A stretch of DNA of 16,000 bases from Glandiceps talaboti (Eukaryota; Hemichordata; Enteropneusta; Spengelidae). A program made the translations under genes and the position numbers. Positions within the stretch are counted from its first letter, which is position 1. Every line of letters begins with the position of its first letter. The DNA lies in the NCBI RefSeq assembly GCF_964340395.1, contig NC_135557.1, forward strand, positions 22,165,225 through 22,181,224, read 5' to 3'. Under the pieces are notes generated by a model, which worked only from the letters and a program-made list of their open reading frames with translations, was not told the DNA's origin and did no database searches. Positions 7,145-16,000 of the stretch are shown here, piece by piece.

Positions 7145-8262
7145 ATCTGGTAATGTTTCTGTAAGTCTAATGTATTTAGGGGAGAGATAATATTAAAATA
7201 GTTCAATGTACGATAACAAACTAAATCCTTTTACTTTGGGGTGGGGGTGGGGGTGGGGGTTTGAACTGTTTTAGTTCTCATCTACAAAAATGCTTTTACT
7301 TTTAATGGATCTGTCTGTACCCCTAAATACAAATATTTGTAAAAACAAAATGTCTTCAAATTGAGAAGCGGAAGAAATTTCGCTATAGTAAATGCATGGC
7401 ATAGAACTTTCCAATACATTGTACTATCACTTTGGTAGGGAACCCCAGTATGATGACTCGGGAACTCAGGTAGATTTTACCATGGCTGTATTAATGATAC
7501 AATAACATCCATGATTTTACTACAATGTACTTTAGTACTTACCACACAAAAACACTGTGCACAATGCTACATGGCTTTCAATGGGAACCACTGAAACATT
7601 ACAGAACCTAACTCCGCTCCGACTATGGGGGTAGAAATGACAGTGATTCTATTCATGCTGCTAAGTATAACAACTCTCTCAAAACACTTCTCCACCCAGT
7701 TAACTTACAAGAACTGCAAAACTAGAGACAATCACAAACTGTACACATTTACAACGTTGTAACTCATATTATTACACCAGTACCGGACTGATCAGGTCAT
7801 AACTGTCATAACGGGAGAAAACTAATACTCTATCGTCTCATACAAGGCCATGCAAACGTTGGGTCGACATCAACATGACGGATCGACTTCTCAGATGAGA
7901 ACTACCCCATTCAGCACATCGTTACTCAGCTCCGTCTGCAAGCAGAACTGAGACCATGGATGTCCATGATATTGATAAGACCAAAACAAAACAAAATCGA
8001 TAGGGTCTTGCACTGAATTTTTAATCGTAGTCTTCAACTTTTTTCAAAATTGTCGTCTTTTCAAATCACTATGAAGCGTCTTGGAATGTGTCGCTATGAT
8101 GTAAAACTTAGACAGAATACTTACAGAAAGATTACATTCGGGTGCAAAATTGAAATAACACCATTTTCATCAAACCATCTCTCGCCTCCTGAACGTTTTC
8201 GAGTTTACCGCCGTTTGTTTGTTTGTAAGACATTTCCTCTAACATGTCAGCCGCCAAGTAAA
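7145..8262. other. HAUS5 upstream region, possible leader intron
   Basis: A possible 5' leader intron runs on the minus strand from 8124 (TTTCT|GTAAGT) to about 7160 (acttacag|AAACATT), which would put the transcription start in the promoter-like cluster to the right. This is inference from splice-like signals only. A plus-strand stretch 7879-8013 is open for 45 codons (containing DENYPIQHIVTQLRL) without a start codon, and nothing about it is recognised. Confidence 0.3.
7238..7259 (+). promoter_or_regulatory. G-quadruplex motif upstream of HAUS5 ATG
   Basis: Four runs of four to five G separated by single T on the plus strand (GGGG-T-GGGGG-T-GGGGG-T-GGGGG). It lies about 120 bp upstream of the HAUS5 start codon. 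Single-base loops favour a very stable parallel quadruplex. On the HAUS5 sense strand it is C-rich, so the G-runs are on the template strand. Whether it lies in the 5'UTR, a leader intron or promoter DNA cannot be decided here. Confidence 0.75.
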
Positions 8263-8400
8263 TAGCGCCCTCTCCAGCGTTTTGACAATCCGATTACTCA
8301 CAGCGAAAGAATCTTGGCATCAATGATGATATCATCAAAATGGGCGGTCCTACACATAATATATGTACACATGACGTCACGTATTCCATATTTGGAAGTT
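8263..8400. promoter_or_regulatory. Promoter-like motif cluster, possible HAUS5 / bidirectional promoter
   Basis: Within about 140 bp are a GC-rich box at 8263-8279 (its reverse complement has GGAGAGGGCGCTA, similar to the CTCF core but lacking the leading CC), a perfect 14-bp palindrome TGATGATATCATCA (8324-8337), a GC box GGGCGG (8342-8347), a perfect CRE TGACGTCA (8372-8379) and an ETS-like GGAAGT (8395). Density and CpG content stand out from the AT-rich flanks. It lies 1.1-1.3 kb upstream of the HAUS5 ATG, which requires a leader intron. The plus side (8400-8560) is CpG-containing, and a start-like ATG is followed by only 29 codons. Confidence 0.4.
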
Positions 8401-8940
8401 AGGATGACGAAGACTTAATAAGCGATCGCATGTCGGACTGTCCGAAAAAGTCAGACAGCGATCGAGACATGTCTGCTGACCCCGTCTCACGGAGTTCCTT
8501 CGGATTGTCTCGCCAGTAGAATCTGTCGTGTTTGGAGTTTGTTTTATCCTTGTAACTGTCGTGAGAAATTGATGATACAGGTGTGATCAGTGGATATGCG
8601 ATGAAATAAACAAACTTTAATGTCTATGTGGTACGTAACTGAGTGGTCAGTTTAAAAAGACCAAAAAACAATTCGATAATTCAATTCAGTATTTTCAACA
8701 TTACCTGATGTCAAATGTAATGAAATATCCGAAAACCTTACCACGATTTTGAACCATTCACATACATTTCAAGTTTAAGTTAAGTTTAAGTTCAGGAACA
8801 CAGTATACTAGTGTTGACACTTTTTCGGGAAAGGGGTGTCAAAAGTTGTAAACTTTCGTATGGTGTGTCTCTTATTATACCTGCTAGTGTGAAATGAATA
8901 TATTGTAGGTAGCCTCTAGCAGAGAATTGAATAAACTTAC
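8401..8940. other. Unassigned; CpG-containing left part, AT-rich right part
   Basis: Plus-strand 8403-8516 is open and reads DDEDLISDRMSDCPKKSD and so on, ending at a TAG at 8517. An AGATGACG-type upstream ATG gives only four codons. It could be a 5'UTR or first exon of a divergent transcript, with a donor-like GTGAGA near 8562. AGACATGTCT (8465-8474) is a perfect p53-type half-site. The remainder shows nothing. Confidence 0.25.
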
Positions 8941-9033
8941 GTAGAACATAGTTATCCAATATCATTTGATTGATCTTAGTCGATATTAAAAAGCAAAAGA
9001 GTTGAATTTGACTCACTTGTATTTTGTTTTCGT
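8941..9033 (-). other. Orphan exon-like segment, 93 nt
   Basis: It is bounded by a strong acceptor (tgctgtcttttcag|A) and a strong donor (TAC|GTAAGT), 93 nt, so phase-neutral. One minus-strand frame is open for 30 codons (contains KIQVSQIQLF). I recognise no family. It could be a non-coding leader exon of HAUS5, an exon of another minus-strand gene, or a chance combination. A short possible first exon on the same strand at 9485-9469 (ATG in AACATGG context, donor TA|GTAAGT) joins to it only through a stop codon. Confidence 0.25.
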
Positions 9034-9600
9034 CTGAAAAGACAGCATAATCATGGACGACACGACAAGAGTCTGTGATAATCGTTTAGCTTGAGGGACA
9101 ATTGTTCGTAATTTACTTCAATATGAATCAATTATTTGATCAACATCTAAAAAAATGTTAATTGAAGAAAATAGAATTTAACAATTTTTTAACACGTTGT
9201 CTTGTTACATGTTTCCTTCCCATGTTCCTCATATTTGAAGCGGTTATCAAGTTCTTTCACTTGTTTCACGAAAACAAATTTCAAAAACGTTTTAGTTAAC
9301 TTGGAAAAAAGTACCTGGAGAGGGAATTGCCTTGAAACCTGCTTTTAAAAAGAAAAAAAAAACTAAATACGAGTTTAGTTTTTTACAATCCGCATTGGAC
9401 AGTTTATACATACTAGTAAAATGCTTTGGGACGTGCAACTTGTGACGAAGTACGGTAGTGCGACTTACTAGCCGTTCGTGGCCATGTTCGTGAGTTGGCG
9501 GTAAAAGACAGACAAACCCTGCACCGTGTTTTCCTATTCATTCATAAAATGCACGGTAGCTTATAAAACTACTATTGTAAATTGTTACTAGACTAGTAGT
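9034..9600. other. Unassigned, mostly AT-rich
   Basis: A perfect hairpin with 11-bp arms occurs at 9357-9384 (AAAAAACTAAA, 6-nt loop, TTTAGTTTTTT). No other feature is supported. Confidence 0.4.
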
Positions 9601-9608
9601 AGACAGAA

Positions 9609-9920
9609 ATGAGGCAGACGTCTGACTGGGACATAGTAACAGTAGTACTACTAGACAGTCCAGAATGTGACTGCGACGACCAGTTTGTTGCCAGAGAGGT
9701 CAGCAGACAACTTGTCTGGATTCAACACTGGCGAATTTCTACCAAAATAATCCGTTTACGCCCACATGTCTCGTTCTCAATGCGCATTAGACATGAACCG
9801 ATGTCTAGATTTCATGGTTTGTTTACTGGTCACTGCTCCAAACAATTTCGCCAAATTTTACTCCAGGAACGTAATCTGTCCGCCCACACACTTTTTAACA
9901 ATACAGATAAGCCTGTTTAG
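9609..9920 (+). CDS. Weak hypothetical open frame, 103 codons
   Basis: It starts at an ATG with A at -3 (GAAATGA) and begins MRQTSDWDIVTVVLLDSPEC, then runs Arg/His-rich to a TAG. No signal peptide, membrane segment or motif that I recognise, and no clear polyadenylation signal after it. CpG and GC content is a little higher than in the flanks, but this may come from the adjoining promoter-like sequence (NRF-1 site at 9923) rather than coding. Probably a chance frame or leader sequence. Confidence 0.18.
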   Translation: MRQTSDWDIVTVVLLDSPECDCDDQFVAREVSRQLVWIQHWRISTKIIRLRPHVSFSMRIRHEPMSRFHGLFTGHCSKQFRQILLQERNLSAHTLFNNTDKPV

Positions 9921-9922
9921 TG

Positions 9923-9934
9923 TGCGCATGCGCC
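9923..9934 (+). promoter_or_regulatory. NRF-1 binding-site match TGCGCATGCGCC
   Basis: An exact match to the NRF-1 consensus YGCGCAYGCGCR as seen in metazoan housekeeping promoters, with a 10-bp palindromic core GCGCATGCGC. Such a string is rare by chance in AT-rich DNA. It suggests a second promoter here, but I cannot point to the transcript. Confidence 0.5.
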
Positions 9935-11124
9935 GCTAACTAGACCAGGTCATCTAAACAGATTACGACTACACTGAAGTATTTGTTCGATTTTTCGCTT
10001 CTTATTTCGGTTTAGACGTTTGTGTTTCGTCGATAAAACAAATTTGGGGTTATTTATTCTATTTTTTTTCGAGGACAAACACCATATGTGGTTGGATTTA
10101 CGGATAGCGCCAATGATTCGATACAGGAGTTGAATACCTGAAACCTATGGTCTCCTATATATTCTCACTGACAATATAGTCCATTAATTCATAACAAGAA
10201 GGCTACATGTTTTAGATAAAGAATATCTATTCCTTGATAAACTTTGGATACTTACTAGTTGTCAGATTAAAGTCCTCGCATTTTATCAGCATTTTATAAC
10301 CTACTAGCCGAGCCTGAATGCCTGCAAGTACGATGTACATGATTGTAGTAGTTTTCATATCTAGTTCGAACCCGACCATCGAAAATTGATGTCACCCCTC
10401 CTAGCCTTCTTTGCAAGTGCTGACCGGATTGTCAATCTATTGATATCACTACACTTACACTGATCTAGATCTAAACAGTTAGAACAGGTTGAATGTTATT
10501 GTTGTCATTTCATTACTTTGATTGTAGAAAACAAAATATTGCACACAATATCATAAATGAGGGCAACACGGCCATAAAAGTCCTTCCGACCTATTTTTTG
10601 GAATAAATAGTACTTCATCAGTAACATAGAAGTATAGCAAGACATCATAATTGATGATCGTACATTGTGACAAGAATTCAAGAACATGAAAATTACTTCA
10701 AGACTAGAAAACATGAAAATTATAGTAGTCACAAATCTCTGGACTGTCAAGAGGTCCTGGACTACCACCGAATGAATTATGTATTTCCCGTCCCGGGGAT
10801 GCAGGTCAAGTCAGACCACTTCCGATGTCGTTCAGAATGTATTAATTGAATTATAGAAATATGTGTGGTTAACACGTTATATTTACTTTCACCATCCGTG
10901 ATTTTACGTTAGCTTCAATGTACTTCATCACTGTTACAAGTAGTAATTCGTTTGTAGTTTTTATATTGAAGTGTAGATATTAAGCTTACTGGACATCCAA
11001 CCAGTCATTTGAGCTTGAATAATGAGATATTAAAAATCTGAATATGATGTGAATCAATTTAAAGCTAATCATGAGATCAAAGTTTGTTGATGTATGAAGG
11101 ATACACTTAATTGACTAGTACCAT
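9935..11124. other. No gene seen
   Basis: AT-rich. Short frames of under 90 codons on both strands around 10505-10849 lack family resemblance and good context. A TTCGAACCC string at 10366 resembles a tRNA T-loop, but no paired stems or other arms are present. Confidence 0.4.
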
Positions 11125-11212
11125 TGGTTACAGTTCACTAACCAATATATACAGTTGTTGTTATGGTTACAGTTCACTAACCAATATATACAGTTGTTGT
11201 TATGGTTACAGT
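11125..11212. repeat. 39-bp tandem duplication plus partial third copy
   Basis: Two identical units starting TGGTTACAGTTCACTAACCA at 11125 and 11164, then ten bases of a third at 11203. ATTGGTTA and TAACCAAT within the first unit form a small inverted repeat. Confidence 0.9.
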
Positions 11213-11465
11213 CTGGATAAACCACACACTTTCTTACTTGTCTGTGGATAAACATATTTCAAGTACCGTTTATTTTAACCTGAAATCAATGCAGTGACTG
11301 TTTTTCTGCACTGATGTAGACAGACTGATATCAAGGCTGCTGTATGTACAGTTCGTTCAAGCACATTGCAGAGAGTTCAGATAGCCAAGTCTTTAGTTAG
11401 TTCAGATAGCAGTCTTGAATTCGTGCTTTCAAGTGGTCAAAATTATTAGGTGACACAAGTACATA

Positions 11466-11546
<81 letters not shown>

Positions 11547-11606
11547 CGTATGTACGTATGTACGTATGTATGTATGTATGTATGTATGTATGTATGTATG
11601 TGTGTA
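11466..11606. repeat. Compound microsatellite (TA)~37 then (TGTA/CGTA)n
   Basis: An uninterrupted TA run from 11466 to about 11539 is followed by about 17 tetranucleotides of TGTA/CGTA/TGTG type. It is likely hypervariable and a site of cruciform formation. Open frames through it ([16 protein letters not shown]) are artefacts. Confidence 0.95.
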
Positions 11607-12033
11607 TGTAACACCTATCCTCCTTTCTATGTGCACACCATACATCTTACCATAAGGATTATTACTTGCCTATCTTTCAGATGACCGAAGTTGACCTCAG
11701 CTCTTCAACTCGTGTTACAGCAGTTTATGTCATCACGTGAGAAAATTTACGTCACTTTAATATTGAAGCGTGACTGTTATCGGCAAAATTAATGTAAATG
11801 TAAATAATACAGCATGTATATACATATTACAGATTAGTCGAATTATGTGTAAAACCATGTAATATATAGATAGACCGTCTGGCTATATGACAAAAACAGA
11901 TGTACGATAAATATTAAAGTAAAAATGATACAAATTTATATCACTAAGTACAACAAATGAATTGATAGTGCGATGACGTTTGTAGTTTTTTTAATCACTA
12001 ACAGATAACGCATTGAAGATAGCCTGTATTTAG
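11607..12033. other. No gene seen
   Basis: AT-rich, with one TCACGTGA palindrome at 11733-11740. Confidence 0.4.
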
Positions 12034-12179
12034 ACTTGAATGACTATCGCTACTACGTTTATTCCGCTATAATCCTAACTATAGCCTACCTGTAGATTTG
12101 AACATGGATGTATTAGGAGACACACATCCATGATTTGAATGACTATCGCTACTATACTGTTCGGCTATAATCCTAACTG
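12034..12179. repeat. Direct repeat of ~46 bp around a perfect hairpin
   Basis: The block with TTGAATGACTATCGCTACTA and, further on, CTATAATCCTAACT occurs at 12034-12080 and again at 12134-12179. Between the copies is a perfect 9-bp inverted repeat CATGGATGT (12103-12111) and ACATCCATG (12124-12132) with a 12-nt loop. Confidence 0.85.
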
Positions 12180-12640
12180 ACATTTCGAGTTTTTGAATTT
12201 TAGCTATCATTCCGAAATGCCAGGATAGCAAATAGAGTGGTACTGCTCGTCGTTCGATTCTACATGTAGGTTAATATTGAGACTGTGGACCAGTGAAAGA
12301 ATGTATTTGGTTTGATAATCCGTGTGTTGCATGAAGATAATTCATCCTTTCAATTAAAGACTTCCGTAACCGAACAGGAAGTGGTTTGCCCTTGTTTCCA
12401 TGCAGATAACAGCTCTGCGTGTCAGTTATTACTCGTAGTATTCTAAGACAATGGATATATAACAAAGTTAACAGTGACTTGTCTATCTGGCTTATCGGTG
12501 TCGTCATACATGTAAATTGGGTCAATAATATCGTTTAACTAAGTTTCTGTTTTCTATAGCGGTCTGAGTCTAAATGAATCTATTGGCTGTAAAGATACCA
12601 CTTGCTATATCATACCACTATGAACATTAGACAAGCTGTA
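12180..12640. other. No gene seen
   Basis: A minus-strand frame of 84 codons (12271-12525) has no recognisable motif and weak context. Nothing else is supported. Confidence 0.35.
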
Positions 12641-12645
12641 GTAAG

Positions 12646-12694
12646 TGAAAGTGAGTGAGTGAGTGAGTGAGTGAGTGAGTGAGTGAGTGAGTGA
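12646..12694. repeat. (GTGA)n microsatellite
   Basis: About eleven uninterrupted GTGA units. Confidence 0.95.
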
Positions 12695-13510
12695 GAGTAG
12701 TTTATTATAATGATATGTGATTATACATTTAGAAAGTAACAATAAAAAGAACAGATAGTCCATCGAGCTTATTTGTCACTATGAATAGCTATAGATCAAG
12801 TCAAGGTCAAAGGTCATTTACTGAAAATAATCGGACACATTTGGGTAAAGCTCCAAGGCATAGATTGTCTTCGGATAGGTAGCAATTTGAGTGAAAATCA
12901 AGAGCCAAGCAAAACAACCAATTTATGTTGTCAGTGGATGTATACTGAAGATATAGTATAGCACAGTATGTGAATGTAAAGGACCGCAAGCTGAGTTTAT
13001 AAATTATATGTCTTTACCATGCAATGTGTTCGACATATTAAAATGTACGAACAGTATTCTATGTAGTGACGCACACTTATACCCTTTAGTTGTCAAAATG
13101 TTGACTCGGTATTTGACATGTACAGGATTAGCAGTCATCTACCAGAGCTAATATTAAAGTTTGTGTAGCGGGGTATAACCAACTCCTAACCATCACTAGC
13201 AATTGACTGAACTTAAACCTTGTATTAAGATATAACTTATAAACCAAACAGTAATTTCTCATACGTATCAACAATGTACAGGAACTCCCTACTGTACAAT
13301 CAACAGTTCTAACAATTGATATGATGTCATAGATGTCATGTATTGACATAGACTTTATACTAGAATAGTTTTATCGAAGTATCTTGTGAGAGTACTTTCA
13401 CATTGCGAGTGAAAATGCTTATAAAATCGGCATGTTGACTTGTGTCACTCTAAGTGGACATGGCGGGGGGGGGGTGCGGGAATGTACTGAATTTTTTCTG
13501 TGATATAATG
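12695..13510. other. No gene seen
   Basis: Short minus-strand frames (12807-12989, 13128-13349) with no recognised family. A G9-10 homopolymer lies at about 13465-13475. Confidence 0.35.
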
Positions 13511-13604
13511 CATCGTCGCAAACCACGGCCTGTTTTACGGCAACGTTCTTAACGAGCCTCCCACTGTTGTAGTGGTAGCAATAATAACTCTGGTTTGCTA
13601 GAAG
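13511..13604 (+). repeat. Second copy of a ~100-bp dispersed repeat
   Basis: Starting CATCGTCGCAAACCACGGCC and ending CTGGTTTGCTAGAAG, this matches the reverse complement of 308-405 at roughly 80% identity with one small gap. The two copies lie 13 kb apart in opposite orientation. This copy lacks the TTCA tail and direct repeats seen around the first, so it is an older or truncated insertion, or only the middle of a longer element. Confidence 0.75.
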
Positions 13605-14160
13605 AGATATAATGTAGTATTGTACTTACTGGAAGATGTCTGATTAGGCAATACAAATATTTTTTTGTTTCCAATAACATAGCCTCAGAAAATAGGGTAG
13701 GTAGGTCGGCATTTTATTTTATTTTATCTTTTTATTTAAATTGTTTTTATTTTTGAAAAATATTGTTTCAACCCAGAAACAAATGAAATGTCAGTCAGAA
13801 TATCCCTCTCTGTGACAGTTTTGATGAAATATGTACAGACATCACTGGGGAAAGGAAACAGTCAAGTAGGCAAAAATTTTCTTATCTTTTTGTTTGAAAT
13901 GTTTAAAAATATGTTTAGGGTTGGGGGCTTAAACTAGGGTCGGTTGGGTTACACACATTGTTTTCTTTGGCCTTATCAATAGTAACTGTATAAGATCTGT
14001 GATATACCTAGTCAGTAAAACCGGGGATTTGATACAATACTCACCCACACAAAAGTGGCTCTGACATCAGGATAATAGAATAAATACACATGCAAAAACC
14101 TGTTAATGCTATATTGAAATTTTACAACCCATAACACCAAAGTAAAGGGTTTTCTGTATG
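13605..14160. other. No gene; possible small mobile-element remnant at ~13680-13975
   Basis: TAGGGTAGGTAGGTCGG near 13693 and TAGGGTCGGTTGGG near 13936 share a G-rich motif. The outer sequences GCCTCAGAAAA (13682) and TTTTCTTTGGC (13962) are roughly inverted copies. This could be a MITE of about 300 bp, but the evidence is thin. An AT-rich, T-run interior lies between. Confidence 0.25.
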
Positions 14161-14179
14161 CATGCATAGCATATACACT

Positions 14180-14286
14180 CATATCAAGTGTAAAAGTATA
14201 TTGTTCATTTGCTAATTGACCACATTAGAAAGGCCACATGCTATAAGCTTGTAAATTGAAAAAGTATACAATTACACTTGATATGA
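14180..14286. repeat. Inverted repeat with ATATCAAGTGTAA arms
   Basis: ATATCAAGTGTAA near 14181-14193 pairs perfectly with TTACACTTGATAT near 14273-14285. Similarity continues outward (CACTCAT with ATGAGTG some 15 bp further on the right side), giving a small element with about 80 bp between arms. Confidence 0.65.
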
Positions 14287-14475
14287 ATGCTATAAATGAG
14301 TGTAGCACATAGAGAAAGTGCTTTATGTCAGTGTTACCTGTTGTAATATGAATGCTATAAATGTGTGGAGCACATAGAGAAAGTGCTTTACTTCAGTGTT
14401 ACCTGTTGTAATATGAATGCTATAAATGTGTGGAGCACATACAGAAAGTTCTTTACTTCAGTGTTACTTGTTGTA
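14281..14475. repeat. 65-bp tandem array, three copies
   Basis: Units start at 14281, 14346 and 14411, each ATATGAATGCTATAAATG... through ...TGTTACCTGTTGTA. Copies 2 and 3 are the most alike. The first copy's start overlaps the right arm of the inverted repeat to its left, suggesting the amplification began from that element's edge. Confidence 0.93.
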
Positions 14476-15357
14476 TATACTCTTTTCAGAATAAAAATCA
14501 ACATGCATACTAATACAAAATGGGTTTCTATGACCTGAAAAGTAGATCACGTGATCATACATTGGGAGACTGAATAAAAGATTGCCTAGACCTTCCCCTT
14601 ACTTATAGCAAGTTATAAGAGTACAACATAGTTATGTAGGATATACCTAGGCAAGCATGTGATGTGTGTAAATAAACATCGTGTCTTATGAATGAAACAC
14701 CAAAGCATCTCCATTTCTCCTGTAAGGAGCATACGCCATGACCAAGCTTAGTCTAAGCATAGACCCTACACGTGGTCCATGGTCTATAAGGTAGAAGATG
14801 ATCTGACCGTTAAATCTATTTTGGCAACTTCATCTACATAATCACGTGACATAATCTAGATTGACAACAGGCCATGTTTGAATACAATGCACTAGCCATG
14901 ACATCATATCACACCATGTTACCCAGGGTCTGATATTACCGGTATATACTTAGACGTGACGACAAACGGAAAGTCCCAACTCATCGATAACAAACAATGT
15001 GTTAATAATACACCGTAACATAACAGAATCTGTTATAGGCGAAGGTGGAACATTTTGCACGCTCCTGCACGTACACGACCATCTATGGACCGAAACTCAG
15101 TACGTATTCATCGGTATAAAATCTACCATTTCGGTACATATACATGTCAAACTGTTTTCCATTTTAAAGTAAAGGGTTTTGAAAGCTACACAAACCGAAA
15201 ACTAAAAAAAATGTCATTCTTGTTCTTGGAATATTAAATTATGAATATTTCCTCATATATGTAAATGTCATACACGTCATATCAGACGTAAATGAGTAGA
15301 ACGGTGGTTTGAACCTTTGACTAGTTTAATAGTATCTTTAAATTTGTTTGTTTGTTT
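14476..15357. other. No gene seen; two TCACGTGA palindromes
   Basis: TCACGTGA at 14547-14554 and 14842-14849. A short hairpin TAGACC/GGTCTA occurs near 14760-14790. No convincing exon. Confidence 0.4.
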
Positions 15358-15702
15358 TTAATTAATAACTCCAAGTCCAAGTTTGTTTCGAAACATTACA
15401 TATTCAACAGGTGGGGAGTGGATGTCTCTAATTTTTGATACTGCTGTGATATTTTCTGCATTGTATAAATACTTTAAAGTGGAAACATACAAACGAACGT
15501 ACATCCGCATGTGTTTGAAAATAAGCTGGTCAAAACGAAAATAAATGTTGTGTTTGTCTGTGTTTTTGAGATATTTCCGGTTGGATCTGCGAGCGGAAAC
15601 TATTTTGCATACCACAAAGATGACGTGACTTGATCTGTGGATAACCACACAGCTGTCATTGCGGTCAGAGTATGGATTTTGACATGAGATTGCTTCGAAC
15701 AT
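15358..15702 (-). CDS. Hypothetical open frame, 114 codons, unrecognised
   Basis: This is the longest non-repetitive ATG-initiated frame in the window. It begins MFEAISCQNPYSDRNDSCVV at 15702 in a CACCATG context and ends VMFRNKLGLGVIN with TAA at 15358. The frame is open a further 12 codons upstream without an ATG. The middle is basic (SARRSNRKYLKN), followed by an aromatic/hydrophobic stretch; there is no clear signal peptide or membrane helix. I recognise no family. No AATAAA was noticed close downstream. It may be a terminal exon or a chance frame. Confidence 0.25.
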   Translation of the reverse strand: MFEAISCQNPYSDRNDSCVVIHRSSHVIFVVCKIVSARRSNRKYLKNTDKHNIYFRFDQLIFKHMRMYVRLYVSTLKYLYNAENITAVSKIRDIHSPPVEYVMFRNKLGLGVIN

Positions 15703-16000
15703 GGTGTATGTAATAAACTTGTCCAGAGGATAAGACACGGTGAATGTAATATGCCTGCATTGTCAGTTTTCCTTGCGTTATGATATCACGTGATTGGGAA
15801 GTGCTTGTATGCAAAGAATATCAAGAAATTTTATATTATATTTCGTCGCTCGTAAATTTAAATTTCTAATATTTTGTCATATATAGTGTGGATTCCAACA
15901 TGGTCTCTAGCAGAAAGCTCTGAAATATTCGATAGAGGATAGTACTAGACTAGTCACTTTATTGTTGATGTTTTTTTAGATAGTTACTCGTGGTTAATAC
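15703..16000. other. No gene seen
   Basis: AT-rich end of window with one TCACGTGA palindrome at 15786-15793. Confidence 0.4.

Noticed and set aside
8050-8265. 71-codon plus-strand frame near the proposed promoter.
   Set aside because: It opens without an ATG (the first is at 8071), has no recognisable motif, and overlaps the likely HAUS5 leader region on the opposite strand.
9469-9485. Possible minus-strand first exon MATNG with donor TA|GTAAGT and a good Kozak context.
   Set aside because: Only 17 nt of coding sequence, and joining it to the nearest downstream exon-like segment makes a TAA stop; no independent support.
10350-10385. TTCGAACCC resembling a tRNA T-arm.
   Set aside because: The flanking bases do not form a T-stem and no acceptor, D- or anticodon arms can be found.
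11397-11645. Minus-strand frames rich in YIYI and HTYIHTY.
   Set aside because: Translation of the TA and TGTA microsatellite.
1-16000. CRISPR array or prokaryotic defence system, given the many direct repeats.
   Set aside because: Repeats are contiguous without unique spacers, and splice sites with a HAUS5 gene structure show this is animal nuclear DNA.

Overview
The window is metazoan nuclear DNA, AT-rich (roughly two thirds A+T by eye), with long introns, abundant tandem repeats, foldback elements and microsatellites. There is no bacterial-style gene packing. The style fits a marine invertebrate, but nothing in the sequence fixes the phylum. The one gene I can identify with confidence is the 5' part of HAUS5 (augmin complex subunit 5) on the minus strand. 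Four coding exons (6946-7118, 6620-6715, 6029-6174, 3844-4003) join in consistent phase to give the N-terminal ~191 residues. They carry the family landmarks W-[AV]-VEEMGV, NIW..(I/V)L..VHS.(Q/R)TV.KI.GNL and a coiled coil. The rest of the gene lies beyond position 1.

Layout, left to right. Positions 1-3843 are HAUS5 intron 4. It holds a probable retrotransposon insertion bounded by 25-bp direct repeats (73-489) and three back-to-back tandem arrays: an 84-bp unit (591-1030), a 9/18-bp unit (1089-1386), and a 54-copy 41-49-bp minisatellite (1401-3881). The third array is the most striking thing here. Its unit is the last 38 nt of HAUS5 exon 4 plus the first 11 nt of intron 4, so every copy carries a 5' splice site, almost always the perfect consensus CAG|GTAAGT. 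Positions 4004-6028 are intron 3, with two foldback palindromes and a 53-bp array. Intron 2 (6175-6619) looks like a minor-spliceosome (U12-type) intron, with GTATCCTTT at the donor and a CCTTAAC branch site near the acceptor. Intron 1 is short and conventional.

Upstream of the HAUS5 start codon are a four-run G-quadruplex motif (7238-7259) and, at 8263-8400, a cluster of promoter-like motifs (GC box, perfect CRE, a 14-bp palindrome, a CTCF-like GC-rich box). This could be the HAUS5 promoter and possibly a bidirectional one. A perfect NRF-1 site at 9923 marks a second possible promoter.

From about 8.5 kb to 16 kb I find no gene I can name. There are a few weak open frames (9609-9920, 15358-15702) and isolated splice-like signals, along with microsatellites (TA, TGTA, GTGA), short tandem duplications, a second copy of the ~100-bp dispersed repeat seen at the left end, and an excess of the palindrome TCACGTGA (five copies, three within 1.25 kb). 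No RNA genes, CRISPR arrays or prokaryotic elements were seen.
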